The notes under the pieces were generated by a model. The model had not been told where the DNA came from. It saw nothing but the letters and a program-made list of their open reading frames with translations, and made no database searches. 64,000 nt of DNA from assembly GCA_032871835.1 (NCBI GenBank), contig CM065301.1:14401291-14465290 (forward strand), in the 5' to 3' direction. Of this stretch, positions 43,901 to 56,479 are shown piece after piece. Numbering within the stretch: position 1 is the first letter of the stretch; each line of letters begins with the position of its first letter. The translations under genes and the position numbers were made by a program. This stretch comes from Dipteronia dyeriana (Eukaryota; Streptophyta; Magnoliopsida; Sapindales; Sapindaceae).

Positions 43901-46900
43901 AATGAACAATAGTGGATTTGGTGGGGGAAAGGAAACATATCACAAATAATAAATTTGAGATAAAGCAATAACTATTTACAACAATGTACAGTCATACCAT
44001 TGTGGGTTTTCTTGACTAGAAATTTGGATAACATCAATGAGAAGATAATGAAAATGAATTCTAAACTTTCTCATCAATGTAGATATAGTTCTATTATTCA
44101 TGTATATTTACTTACTCGAGAATTTGAGATGTTTATTTTCTTGTGCTTCAGGCCAACTTTGAAGCCCAACTCTTCAGCTACACTAGAGATACCCTACACA
44201 AAAATCCATCCATTAAACTCTAAAACAAAGCAACACAAAACCATAAAGCAGACTTGTTCTGTGAGATGTTATTTGCTTACTTCAAAGATGTGCTTTATGT
44301 AGGCATTTTCTGGAGGCTTAGACACATGAATCCATAATTCATCATTCCATGAACCAATGCTATTTAAGCAGATAGCATAGTCAATACTTTCACGTAAACG
44401 TTGATCAAAACTTCGAAGCCACTGCAAAAGGTAGGATACTCAGAAAATTTTAAAGCCAAAATGAAAAGAGAATGGCAAAGCCAATTATGAGGAAAACACA
44501 GAAGAAAAGAAAACTCTGGGAATTTTTTAAAATAAATAAATAATTAACCAAGGAGACTAAGAACCTTGTGAGTTCCATTGTAGTTATAAGGTCCACCGGA
44601 GGTCAGCCCGAAAAGTAAATTGTAGCTTCCTCTAGTCTTAGGATTTGAATAGAGACGAGAGAATAACCTAGCTATTTCAAGAAGTGCCACAACGCCGCTA
44701 CCATTGCTATCACTACCCACAGATAATGCCTGAATGTACCAGTTATCAACATACAGTCATACAAGTTACAGAAGTTGAATTTTCCAATGATATTCAAAAA
44801 GATTACATACAGGAGCAGCCCCAAACGTATCATATGATGCTACTATAGCAATGGTTGGGAGTTGGTTTACATCACCTTCAGCTTTTAAACCTTGCAACCA
44901 TCCCTGCACCGGTCACAAAATAAAACAATAATAATTACTCAATGTACAGCAATATATGGGGAAGTAATACCGTTGCAGCAGGTTAAGGAACCAAAAAAAC
45001 AAAAATTCCTGATTATGCATGCAATAATGTATTACACTAGCTCAGCTAAACTTATGAATTGTCTTTGTAAACAAAAGACAAGAGTCACGGCAAAAGCTAT
45101 AGGCCATGATTTATTAATTGTTACCATGTTCAGGCAGAGCTTGTGCTTGTCTGAAAATGTTGAGGTTGCAGTAATATTGATATATGTTTCTTCGTTTCTT
45201 AAATTTCTCTAAGTGCATTTATCGTTTTGAGCACACACACGAAACCATTTTTGCCTTATAATGCTTTGGGAGGATATACTTGAAAGATTTGGTATAGTTT
45301 TTAGGGGCTCCTTTGGAAGGGCTGTCTGTTCCCCTTGGTGGACAATGGGTTCATGTAATTTTCTCAATTCTTTTCTAATATAAAGTTCAGTGTCCTATAA
45401 AAAATATACAAATGGAAAGAAATATGATGGTCAACAAAATAGGTAAAGAATATACAGTAACGAAACAATGGCACTTGTACAGGCACAACAGGAAGTATAT
45501 CTGCTATGTAAATTTAATTAATTCTTAATGCAAATGAAACTATACCACCGGCTAAGTAAAAGAAGCCATATAACTAGATTGTAGAATAACTAACAGAAAG
45601 CATTTCAGACAAACTCATAATGAAAAGTTAGCAGCACCTACCAGAACACAAGAGAATAACAAAGGTAACAAAGAATAAAGTTATTTGTAATATCCACTGC
45701 AACCACCATCATATTTCCCTATGACTTAACACTTCAGATGCTGAAGGAAGGTAAAAGCCAAGCATGACCACATAAACTTAGTCAGTTGATCACGCTTGCT
45801 GAAGTTAATTAAATTCTATGGCCTCTTTTGTGTACAATTTCTGTAAAAATTACATAAAAACCAATTCATCTGTTTCTCACTTTAGTTTGGGTAAAAAACA
45901 AAAAAACACTACAAATGAATCTAAGTAAATATCGGGGTCAACTTTTTCCACTAGACAAATAGATATACACAATATTACAATAAAAGCGGTGCCCAATTCC
46001 CTCAAACAAATAGATTAAAGAATAGTTTTTCGGTATTTAGATAATTAGATCCTAACAATTCATTAGCATTTAAGGGTCATAGTTCTCTCATATAGAATAT
46101 TTGCTTCACGATAACTTTAATTCATTCCCATGAAAGAAAAAAAGTTAACCTTCATTTTTTATTAACAAAACATAAAAGAATTGAATTGGAACCTGAATGT
46201 TTGTGATGGTGGGAGATGCAACTTTCTTAGCTTCCGATGTTGAGACAACAAGTTTGTATCTGCAATAATTCAGAAGCAGAGATGAAATCAGACATGGCCA
46301 GTGACCTTAAAAACACCATTCATCAATCTCAACAGCACAAAAACAAAACAAAAACATTGAATTCAAAAGGAAATTATTCTAGACATGGCATGCAACAGGT
46401 AAAGTGGAGTATGAGACAATCTGCAAATGGCAAATCAAATAAAAAAATAAAAAAGAATAGCTAAAGCCCTTTGTCTAGGAATGTTATTCATGAAATTAAT
46501 CCTTGGTTGGTATTCCTTAACATGGGACTGTCGAAATGAACTGAAGATTTTTAGCAGATGCAAATTGCAAGGGTGGGACGGTCAATACTTGAAATATCAA
46601 TGTGCAACCATTTGTTATATGAAGAAGATGCCTAATTTAACTACAAATAACCATACTTTATATAGTTGATTTTTCAGATGAAATATATATAATTCATTAG
46701 AAATTTAACATTTTTCATATGAAGTTGTCAACTAACCCTCCAGTGGTTGCAGTGGCAGGTTGACCGGTGACATCATTCTTCTTGACATCGTTCAACACAG
46801 AATCAATTTCATCATTCTCAAATGCAAAATACACAGGATACTGTAACAAAACATTCCGCCATAAAGGTGTGCACATACAAAAAATAACAGAAAAATAAAA

Positions 46901-48273
46901 AAAGTATAAAACATAACAAATGGATGAAAAGGATGCAAATAACAAAGGTAATGATTCAGAGTGAACCTATGCTACTACACTATTACTGAATTCAAAATTT
47001 GAAAACCAATCCCAAAGAACACTTCAAAAAAAGGTACTATGAAACAATAATCAATTTTAAACAGCAGAGGGAATTGATATAGCTGAAGATACAAACTAAA
47101 ATAATAATAATATAATAATAATAAACACATCAATTTAAAACACTAAAAAGAACTTAAAAAGCAAATGGATTAAATAATAACTTCTGCACGTTAAATTTTA
47201 AAGAATTATGCCATACCAAGAATCAGTTTCGGATCCTAAACTTGGTGTGTTCGAATGGGAATCTAACTAATTATCAGCTAGAAATCATGATTTAATTTAG
47301 TAACAAAAGAAAAACTTTTTTAAAAAGGAAAAAAGTAATTCATTAAATATAATCAAACCCCTCGATACATGGGAGAAAACCTTGTACGCACCCGATGCAA
47401 TGCATGCTAACCAATGGGCATATGCCATGTGGCAACTTGCAAGAAAAACTCATTTGATCGGTTCTCCTTGCCAAATGGAAAGCACCCATTGACCGGATGC
47501 ATTGCATCAGTTGCGTGCCATACTTAATCAATACCCTATCAGGGAGACTTCAATTTTACAGAGTTGAAGTGCACAAAAACAATATAACTTACCTGCTAAG
47601 CTACCTATAGGCTATAACTAGTACCTATAACAACCATGTATAATTAAGAAGGCCACAAGTTTCCTAAGTAGGAGTGTGAAAGCTCGATGATACAGTTGAA
47701 GTGAAGTTTAAAAATCAAATACAACTCACAGGCATTTTAGCATGTATCAGTAAGCGTTCCAGTTCCAGCAATACATTCTTGATCAGCTGTTTCTCCTGAA
47801 CATCACTACTACTCCCTCCTCCACCTTCATTTTCGAGACGAAACATCTCCGGAAGCAAAAACAACAACCCTCCCAGCGGTTGCTTTTGAGAAATATAATC
47901 TGCAACAACATAGAATTCAACGCATATTACAAAAAATAAAAATAAAAAATGTATCTTCTAGCTATAATTTAGAGAGTTGAAAAGAAGAATCACCCTTGAC
48001 AAAACTGATGTTCAATTCGCGGACCGGGATCATGACAACGGTCCTGGAGAGATCAGCGCCGGGAGAGAAATGGAGAGAGCCGGCGTGGTGATTGAGACTG
48101 GCGAGACGAGATCCGAAAGGGACGCCGGAGATATCATACTGAATGAGACGGTAGACGTCGACGACTGTAGCGGCATCGCAGAGCTCGACGCAAGCAACGA
48201 GTATGAAAACCAAGGCCAGCATTGAGTACATGGACTCCAGTATCTCGCCGTCGTGAGGTTGCTTTTGAGCCAT
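37925..48273 (-). CDS. NCLN: Nicalin (BOS complex / ER translocon-associated, M28-like), 15 exons
   Basis: Exons on -: 48273-47994, 47899-47730, 46840-46737, 46259-46193, 44903-44811, 44729-44565, 44421-44281, 44193-44116, 42688-42576, 42489-42429, 40853-40686, 39240-39139, 38470-38429 (or 38435), 38178-38089 and 37987-37925. They give about 577 residues, matching plant nicalins (about 565). An N-terminal signal-anchor (residues about 15-34) precedes VYRLIQYDISGVPFGSRL. The luminal M28-like domain includes YPVYFAFEND, GQPATATTGG, VGSDSNGSGVVALLEI and LTSGGPYNYNGT. Exon 14 is a hydrophobic membrane span, and the tail RRPPSRKVKTA is cytosolic and basic. The family is related to nicastrin and zinc aminopeptidases, and in animals acts with NOMO and TMEM147 in multipass membrane protein insertion. 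Exon 13/14 joining is off by one base at the best GT; using AGG|GTTATG restores frame. The gene is otherwise undamaged. Confidence 0.93.
39731..40404. repeat. Minisatellite, about 140 bp unit x5, in nicalin intron 11
   Basis: AGGAAGCACAATCAACTTTG recurs at about 39736, 39876, 40014, 40135 and 40275, each followed by GTTGAAATCAATGTGAGGAC and the block ending ACTTAAATTAATTATTAA. Unit length is about 140 bp; the third is shortened. Long frames here (39901-40095, 40092-40337 on -) are products of the repetition, not genes. Confidence 0.92.
40429..40618. repeat. Tandem repeat, about 65 bp unit x3, in nicalin intron 11
   Basis: ACACAAAACATGGAAATAAA with AACGAATGCAGATAATTATGGT occurs three times; the last two copies add TTTATCTAACGAATTTTAGCA. 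It directly follows the 140 bp array. Confidence 0.9.
47385..47525. repeat. Imperfect hairpin in nicalin intron 2
   Basis: The arm ACGCACCCGATGCAATGCAT (from 47387) pairs with the reversed ATGCATTGCATCAGTTGCGT (47496-47515). Pairing continues through CCAATGGG/CCCATTGA and CATGTGGCAA/TTGCCAAATG, leaving a loop of about 25-30 bases. The stem is about 55-60 bp with small bulges, the size and shape of a plant miRNA precursor or a small fold-back MITE. Confidence 0.7.
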
Positions 48274-48345
48274 CGCAATGATTGATTGGATCTGGTGGAT
48301 TCTAGGGTTTTTGGAACGAAGAGATTGGCTTGAAGCCTTGAATTG

Positions 48346-48346
<1 letters not shown>

Positions 48347-48376
<30 letters not shown>
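48347..48376. repeat. (TTA)n microsatellite upstream of nicalin
   Basis: An uninterrupted run of ATT/TTA units about 75 bp upstream of the nicalin ATG, probably in its 5' UTR or promoter. It would be a length-variable marker. Confidence 0.9.
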
Positions 48377-48377
<1 letters not shown>

Positions 48378-49860
48378 AAACACTCTCAAAAGTTTTGGGA
48401 TCGGACTTTGTACTAGATTCTAGAGTGAGACTCTTTGTTTATGGTGATGAAACACCGGTTGCTTTCCTCTTCTTATGGACTTATGTCACGTTTCGAATTT
48501 GGAAATGGAAATTTTATTTTAACGTGTTTTTTTCCACTTCATTGTTTTTAATAATTCAAAGTGTAATATTTTATGTCTAAATTCATACCAAAATATCATT
48601 TTATAATTTATAAGTTAATTTCATCTTATTATAATTATTTAAAATTATTTATTTTAATATTTTTAAAATAATTTATATATATATATATCATAATTTGTTT
48701 TCAAATAGTTTTATTGTCTTAACGGAATTCAATGTATTTGAAGTTCAATGATAGAAATTTTATTAGATATAAATATATTTGAAAATCTGTGATAACGTAT
48801 CGTTTACGTCAAGATCCGACGTCATGTTAAAAACCACCCCTACCATTGGATTCAACTATACAAGTAACTTGTTCGTTTCTAAAAAATAAGGATCATATAT
48901 AAATGATGAAAGAAAACCTTCTTAAATGTGGAATCAAACTAAGATTGATTGGATTTATAGATTACTATTTGGGGATTTTGTGAATGAAGTCTTATATTTA
49001 TTTGTTGATATATGAAAGCCTACCCTGCCTTGGAGATATTAACTGGTATTATTATCCAACGTTTGTTTTCTTCTTCTTGCTGCTCTTTGCTGATTGCATG
49101 ACAAATATTAAACAGACACTTGTTGTAATTGAATATCAGTGACTTTTCGGCATATCAGCCTGCATGAAATCTCATTCAAATATGATAATCACAGTTGAAA
49201 TATTTTGATGGAAATGCAGAAACACAATAACTTTCCATGATTAAAAAAGAAACAGAAAGATTAAATAATGAACAAGTTACAAGTACTCTAACTTATCAAC
49301 TCATTGTGCCAAAGGGACCTCAAACAAAAATTGTGAAATTCCGAAATCAATGGATTCAATATTCATCTATGCTTAGAAGCAATAGTCTCATTGCAACAGA
49401 AAATAGGATTAAACATGGTTGGAGTTAAAAGGACATGCTTGTATCTCCACCCGAATCTGATAAGTCCTTTGTCATAGTAGAAGCTGTCTCATAATTGCTT
49501 ATAGAACTCGCAAGTGTAACGAGAAAGGGAGCTGATCACACAGGTCTTTAATGTTCCTATGATTTTCATAGATTTAAAACGAATTTTCCAATTTCTCAAA
49601 GTCTTCAGTTTCCTTTCATCAACAGGACTTACACAAGGTCACCAGAGAGTTTTTCACAGAAAATTATAAATTTTGTTTTAAATAAAAGCATGAACCCTAC
49701 TAGACACTATTCTAGTATAATCAGCACAATGACTCTTAACAAAGTTTCAAGGACCTTGTTACAATATAGATTTAATAATATTTTCTAGCTTTCGTTAACC
49801 TGGCTAGACTTAATGGTGTTTAAAAATATAAATAAAACTTAAAGAAGAGAACGATGAAAC
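48377..49860. other. Intergenic region between nicalin and EPRV2
   Basis: AT-rich, with the nicalin promoter on the left. A 63-codon frame at 49237-49428 (+) has protein-like composition (contains YQLIVPKGPQTKIVKF) and could be a viral or TE relic, but I cannot assign it. No other gene is visible. The left border of EPRV2 is somewhere in 49430-49860. Confidence 0.4.
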
Positions 49861-49880
49861 TTACTGAAAATATTTACAGC

Positions 49881-49886
49881 TTTATT
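49881..49886 (-). terminator. EPRV2 poly(A) signal (AATAAA on -)
   Basis: TTTATT on + lies about 125 bases downstream, in the - sense, of the EPRV2 TATA box. This spacing suits the terminally redundant RNA of caulimovirids. Confidence 0.55.
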
Positions 49887-50010
49887 GATTATGAGAAATA
49901 TAGTACATGAAAACAGTGGACATAAAGAGAAAGTTGGTGTTTTTCCGAGAGTTTTTTGGTGAGGTGTGTTTACATAAGATGATCGATGATAGTTACAAAG
50001 ACAGAAAGGT

Positions 50011-50018
50011 TATTTATA
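50011..50018 (-). promoter_or_regulatory. EPRV2 TATA box
   Basis: The - strand reads CTCTCTTATAAATAACC, in the non-coding interval after the last viral ORF, as expected for the pregenomic promoter. TGACG words, as in as-1 elements, occur upstream near 50170. Confidence 0.6.
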
Positions 50019-50253
50019 AGAGAGAAAAAGCAAGGGCCTAAACAATTGGCCGACAAACTTTTTACAAGGTCAAAAGGTAAACAGTAAAGATTCTGCTGAC
50101 ACTTTGTTTTCTTCTAATAATGCAATCTTTTTACTGTTCTTGATAAGGCTAATAATGTGGATGATGCTGGCTGACGATGTTGTCTTTTTCTACCTTTGGT
50201 CTTATCTACCGACATTTCTACTTTTATCTTTAGGTATCTAGATTGTGGGGGGC

Positions 50254-51773
50254 TTATTCGTATAACTCATAGTCACCATCTTCTAGTAGAGGGTCTTCTA
50301 GCCTAAGAATTTCTTGCTCATGTACTTCCCTTAGGTAATCATCTGTTTCTGGACTCAGAAAAACCCAAGGAATAAGATACTTGAACCAGACATTATTATC
50401 TCTTATGAAGATTGACATGTGAAGAGTCTGACCAATCAGCTTTGGTTTGATCAGGTTGATGCTGAGAAAATACTTTTGAGCTCTATATCTCTGCAGATAC
50501 TCATGGCACATGTCCTAGCAGTCTGCTGGAAAACTTTCTTCTCGCATAGTCATCCATGGGGCTATTAGAGGTACTATTACAATATAGTGATAGGCCGGAA
50601 GGTAACTTGTCATCTTGTAAGGTTGACTGATAATCCACTCACATGGTATGGAGCCAATGTCAAGACAAAAGTCATTTCTTCCTCCAAACATTCCGATAGA
50701 TTGCTGGAGTTTTTCAGGAAGAAAATAGATTTTTATAATGCTAGATGCACTTATTGCATCAATAATTCCATAGCTAATTAATTCTTCAATATCAACTTGT
50801 CACAACTCAGGAATGTCAAAATTCATTGGAAAATCATCCAATTGAACCTGGGCAGTAATGAACTTGAAAGGAAATTCATAATTTATATTTCCTTGATGAA
50901 TGAGAGTAGTCATACCCTTAGGTAATCTCGGGCATGGCCAAAGATGCTCTGCTTTATATCATTAGGTAGATTTTCTACCGCTTTATAAATATTTTTAGTT
51001 TGATCCCTCATTAGGGTAATATTAATAATATATAAGGGTCTTTCCATTTTTTCTGTTTCTTCCACTTTTTCGTTGCCTTTTTCATATCTTTTTTCTTTTT
51101 CCTCTTTTGTTTCCATCTTTTGAAACTGCTCTATTAGTTGTTCAGCTCTAGCTAATTCTTACTTTAGTACTGTATTCTTTTCTTGAAGATCGAACAAGAG
51201 ATCATTCATAACTTTTTTGCAACTTTCTAATTCTTCAGAAATTTTATTTTTTGCTTCATTAATATTTCTAAAATGATTCATAAAGCTTTTTATTTGATCC
51301 CTGCTGTAGGTACAACCATTAAATTCTAAAATAAGTTCGAAGCTATCTTGATTTTGGAAAAACATGATTAAAGCTTTTTGAGCTTCTTCAAAAGAGTAAT
51401 ATCCTTTAAATATGGGATTACGAAAATTTTCAACACTACCAGCAGTTTCTTACCATGTAAAAAAGATACATATCTTTCTTCCACTAAATACAATATAAAA
51501 ACTAAATTTGTTATTTTCTGAAAAATATTGGCTTAAAACATTTAATGTTTGAAGAAAACCTTTGTTATCATTCCCGAAAAACCAGATATTATTTAAAAGA
51601 GCTTGCTGGACTTCAATAATCTTATCCTTCAGTTGTGCTAATGGTTGAAAAGGAACACCTGGACAATAGTTAATCATATGAGACCTTATTCTAAGCTTTT
51701 TACCACTAATGCTTTGAGAACTTTTTTGACTATCTTTCGAACTTCTCTGACTATCTTTCGAACTTCCCGCCAT
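50254..51773 (-). pseudogene. EPRV2 viroplasmin/transactivator (P6-like), decayed
   Basis: Open pieces 51773-51450, 51365-51159, 51116-50910 and 50511-50254 line up on - after the RT. The first ends in a segment with the IVFSGRK pattern and a following Trp, then NFRNP and YYSFEEAQKAL. That is the Cauli_VI/RNase H1-N-type fold of viroplasmin. The Ser-rich N terminus repeats SSKDSQ. The middle is a Glu/Lys coiled coil and the tail (50511-50254) is acidic. The protein forms inclusion bodies and permits polycistronic translation in caulimoviruses. A stop near 51450 and later breaks show decay. A separate transactivator ORF separates this virus from the EPRV1 lineage. Confidence 0.72.
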
Positions 51774-51869
51774 TCCTGCAAAGTGATCAACATTCTACTA
51801 GTCTCGATAAAATATCCGCTATAGTATTATCTTTTCTACTTATATGTTCAAATTATGTTTTATATCCTC

Positions 51870-54066
51870 TTCCTGTTAATGTTTCTACAAACCCTATCCA
51901 TCTTTTACTAACAAATGAATTTTCTTTTCAAAATTCTTTTTCTGTACTTTTTTGTAAAATTCTACTATATTGTTACAATCAGTTCTTACTGTGAATGACT
52001 CATTTTGTATATATATATGAAATTGATTTAAAGAATTTATAATTCCTAATATTTCTAGCTCTGTACTGGATCTTATAGATTCTGCTTTTGAAAACTTTCC
52101 GCTAGCATACATAACTATTTCTTCCATATTTTTTAAACTTTTCTTAGTGGGATCCTGAATTAATATCCCAATCCATCATTTGCTACTAGCATCTGTTTGT
52201 ACTATATTATAATAGTTATCTATAGGTAAAGCTATTGGGCTTAGATTTTGAACTATCCTTTTGATTTTCTGAACTAGTATTACATCTTCACTATTAAAAA
52301 AACCTTTGGCCATTTTTGTTGATTTTATTGTAAAGAGGTCTAACTATGGTACTTAAATTGGGTATAAATTTTTAGGATTAATTTTCTCTCATAGTTTAGT
52401 AATCCTAAAAATTTATGTAGTTCTTTAGTTTCTTATATTTTATCAGGAAATTCTAAAATCTTCGTGACTATATGAGGTTGTAGTTCTATTTTCCCTTTAT
52501 CTATAATTAATCCTAAAAATTCTATTTTATTCTTAAATAATTCTATTTTTGATTTTGAAATAATTATATTATTCTTTCTTAATGTTTCTAAGATTTGCCT
52601 AACATGATGCATATGTATGTATCTATTATTACTAAAGATAAGAATATCATCTATATATATTATACAGAAACTGGAAAACTTCTTAAAGATTTTATCCATT
52701 CTTTCTTGAAACACTTGAAGGGCATTCTTTAGTCTAAAGGGCATAACTAACCATTCAAAGTGCCCTTCTGAACAGTTAAAAGTTGTCCAATTAATTGATT
52801 CCTCATCTAGTTTTATTTGTCAGAATCTGCTCTTACAATCGAACTTTGAGAACCAACCAGCTTTTTGTATACAGCTTATTAATTCGTCTTTACTATGAAG
52901 TTTATAGCTATTTCTCAAAGTATTATCATTTAATCTTTTGTAATTCATTACCATTCTACTTTTTCCTCTTTTCTGCTCACTATGACTAAATACTATAAAT
53001 GTTGGGCTCCTATGTCTACTTGTACTTTTTCTTATTACCTTTAATCCTAAGAGATCTTCTATGTGCATTTTACACTGTTTCCTATCTTTTACGTTGTATG
53101 ATAAATCTTGAGTGATTATAGTAATATCAAGGTTTATTATTTATATTTTATATACGTCTATACTATTCTTACTTTGAAGATTATCACATATTATTTTAAA
53201 TTCTTCTAATTCTTCTATCTTTTGTTTTATATCAATAGGCCAATTTTTATCGTTTTCTTTTTCTTCTACTTTGATAGTTATACAACTTTCTTTAAGGTAT
53301 TCTATTATTTCCTCACTACTGAGAGCATCTATATTAGAATCTAAGTCTTCATCTAAAGCTTATAGGATTGAGTTTTCATATTCCAATTTTAGAGGTTCTT
53401 TTATGTTAGTAGCTTTCTTTATATAAGGGAGATTACTAGTCTATAGCTTTGGCTAAACAAAAGTTGATTTCTTGAAGAAATTAACACCATTAGGTGTGAT
53501 CAACATACTTCCATCATTTTCTAATATAAAGTTTAATCCTAAAACAAATTTATAGCTTGCTGGTTGATTTGTGATTAAGGTTTGGGGTAAATTATGAGTC
53601 TCTCCATTAATCCTAATAGGTATATTTATTAAACATTCTGTTATTTGAATCGTACTTTCACTAAACGTCCTTAGTCCTATATAAGCTCCTAATTTAGTCA
53701 TATATTCCTCAGGGCTAAACTTTCATGGATGATGCATTTATTAACACCAGTATCTATCATTGCTTTAGTTTTTACTGGTTTTGATTTGTAAAGAATTTCT
53801 ACATCTATCAAGATTAACTCACTTCCAGCTCTATTTACTTCATTTTCTTGGCTATTATCTTTTTGTTTTATACAAACTTCACAATAATATTTTCTATTAT
53901 CCTTATACCCTTTATTAAATTCTTTATTACACTTACAACATTTTTTTCCTAAAAAAGATGTAATTTCTATCATATTAATTTCAGATTCACTATTTGCTTC
54001 TACTTCACTAGAACTTTCTTCTGGCTCCAATTCACTGGATGAACCATCTTCTGAACTATCTATCAC
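51870..54066 (-). pseudogene. EPRV2 protease, reverse transcriptase and RNase H (decayed)
   Basis: On -, 54066-53453 holds an acidic Ser/Glu-rich start, a CxxC...CxxC cluster and the protease triplet Asp-Thr-Gly (AMIDTG, about 53750). RT pieces are 53068-52820 (with NYKRLND) and 52744-52433, which carries the catalytic YIDDILIF at 52634-52657. RNase H at 52127-51894 has the Glu in STELEILGI and the Asp in RTDCNN. The frame is broken by stops near 53698 and 52815 and by others. Codons are strongly A/T-biased (Ile, Lys, Asn-rich), unlike EPRV1. Confidence 0.85.
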
Positions 54067-54099
54067 ACATGTACTTTCATTATCAGATATATCTTCTAG

Positions 54100-55460
54100 A
54101 TTGTATAGTTCCTATAGATTTTCTAAATTTTCAATATCTATTATTGCTAAATTTGCCTTTTCTTTATTATCTGGGCAGTTTGGTTTGATATGGCCTATTT
54201 TTCCATATAAATAACACTTACAATCTTTATGGTTTTTTCTCTTATAGACTTTTTTTTTATACTTAAAAGCCTTTTTTACTACATTCTTTTTATTATTATT
54301 ATATTTTAAAAAATTCTCAAGTTTAGGCTTTTTATAAGGCTTATTGAAAGGTTTATAAGGAGGGGTATATCTTTGAGGATTGTAAGGTCATTTCTTCTTG
54401 TACTTCTTCTTATAACTTTTAGTTCTTCCACATCCTAATGTGGGTATCTCATATAAATCTATACACATTTTGCTAAACTGTACTTGAGCTTGACGTCTAA
54501 GCTTTTCTTCATCACACATTTCTCCTATTCTTTTTTTAACAAATTCTACCATTTGTATAAACGAAACTTACCAAAATAATCATTCTTTCTTTTTCTCCTT
54601 AAACCATTTATCCAAATCCTTATATAATCTTTCACCTATTTTCCTGGTAACTTATTTACAAACTTCATTAAAAGGTTCTCATCATAGGGTCTTCCTATCT
54701 GGCTCAAATATTTATAGAATAAATCTACATAATAGTCAAAATAATGTAAATCACATATCTTTAACTGCTCTAAACTTCTTATTGCTCTAACTTGCTTATG
54801 TGTGCCCTCTACTTCTTTTATTGATGCTCCTAATATACATTTTCTTATTCCATCTATAAAACTTAAAACTGTAATATTTATTTCAAATTCTTTTAGTTCT
54901 AATTTTCTCTCTTCATCTTGTTTCATGAATTCTCGTCATCCTAAATAAGTTTGCTTTTCATTATATCCTAAAGTACTTTCTAAGTATACTAACTTATACT
55001 TATAATCTACTATATTACTAAGTGCTTCCATTGAATGCCTAATCATATTCTATTCCCATCTATTGAAAATATGCTTCCAATTATTAGGCTTATGTCCTTG
55101 CAAACTTAGAATTAATATATCTTTAGCTTCTGGTGACTTTCTCAAACTTTCTAATTTTGTCATTGCTTTATAAATCCTTTCCTTATCTTTAAAATCTATA
55201 CATTCCTCTTTTTAATCATGTATACCTCTTTTTTCTAGATAATCTTCTATTCTATAGGTAGTTGGGAGACCTTCTACATCTGGTATTTTTGGTCCACAAC
55301 CCTCTCCTTCTTCTATTTTAGTTTTATCTTCTCCTACATATACTTCGTCTTCTTCATAATAAATGCTTACTGTGTTTTCTATTTTTAATTGCTCATAATT
55401 CATACTTTCTACAAGGATCTTGTCTATTTCCTTATCATCTAACTCTAAATTATTACACAA
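54100..55460 (-). pseudogene. EPRV2 coat protein with altered zinc knuckle (decayed)
   Basis: Open pieces 55460-55212 (acidic N terminus, many Glu) and 54926-54636 (helical capsid core with LHYFDYYVDLFYKYLSQIG) precede a very basic Lys/Arg tract. A zinc knuckle follows at about 54225-54175 in which the second Cys reads as Tyr (CYLYGKIGH...NC). An acidic N terminus, basic tail and CCHC box is the caulimovirid coat protein layout. Several stops interrupt it. Confidence 0.72.
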
Positions 55461-55694
55461 TTCCTCAAATACTTATTCTAGTAAGTATTCTATTGGCTTA
55501 TTAAATACTAGCTCTATAATAAGTTCTCTATTTTCTATTAAGGGTTAATGGCCTGTTCCATTATTAAAATATTAATCTTCAAATTCTTCTTCAGTTATCT
55601 CTATGTTATGGTGATCTTTATAATCTTTAAATCTTTGGAAAGTTTGATTTTTCTTGTCAGTGTATATACTATTATCTTCAGGGATTTCTATATT

Positions 55695-56464
55695 TTATGT
55701 TTCTAACTCGGGTAATTTCCATTCTAATCTTTTTAATTCACTTTTACTTAATTTCTTAGGTATTTGCATTTTTACATAATCACTATGAAAATGTTCTACT
55801 ATACTTCTATTTATGAACCTAAACTTTTTATGGTATTTATTATAGCATCTACCTAATACAAATATTTTTATTCTAAGATTTTTATATTCTACATTCATGT
55901 TAACACCTTTAGTTTGTATACTTAATTTTATCTTATTACAAAATTCACTAATATATATATATCTATATCCGGAAGACATCCCACTACTGCTACTTTATTT
56001 CTTAGGTCTACCTCAACTGTTGCTATCTGGGCTTGTTCATGATTGTTAAATCTACTATCATATAAGTATAAGTGTGCTTTTGTATCTAGTCATGCTCTAG
56101 TCTGACTAAGTACTCCTATTATTGCTACTCATAGATGTATTGAAGAAAATCCATTCTTTTTTATTTCTTTTGCACTTTGAGAGCTTAGTAATGTAACTTC
56201 TTCTTTATTCTTGACTACTGCTATTGTAAATTCATCTTTATAAACATATAGGCTACTTTTCAAGCTATCTAATATTCCTTCTCTATAAAGATTTTTTTTC
56301 TGAACTTGCTTAAATCCTACTTCTAGCATTTTATTAACATCTTCTTCTTGAATTAAATCTTCTGTCTTTTCTGTTATCTCTTTCCATTTATTATTATAAT
56401 TTAATATATTCCCTACTCTATTGACCGTGGATTGTTTTACACTAAAAGTTCTAGCTAACTCCAT
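55695..56464 (-). pseudogene. EPRV2 movement protein (decayed)
   Basis: It starts MELARTFSVK at 56464 and runs to a stop near 56129, directly after the SSIHL motif typical of the 30K core. It continues in frame through an LYLYDSRF-like block to 55695. The segment 55979-55695 ends in a basic, Leu-rich tail. It would be the plasmodesmatal cell-to-cell movement protein. It is followed by the coat protein in the same orientation. The N-terminal 170 codons are duplicated at 57311-57942. Confidence 0.72.
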
Positions 56465-56479
56465 TTTTTTTATCTTTAG

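Noticed and set aside
44892..45420. Possible LINE or retrogene fragment in nicalin intron 4 (+ strand, about 45240-45410)
   Set aside because: Some protein-like words, but too short and without RT or endonuclease motifs to support a call.
48030..48580. Open frames overlapping nicalin exon 1 on both strands
   Set aside because: Antisense or alternate-frame shadows of the nicalin first exon and of the TTA microsatellite.
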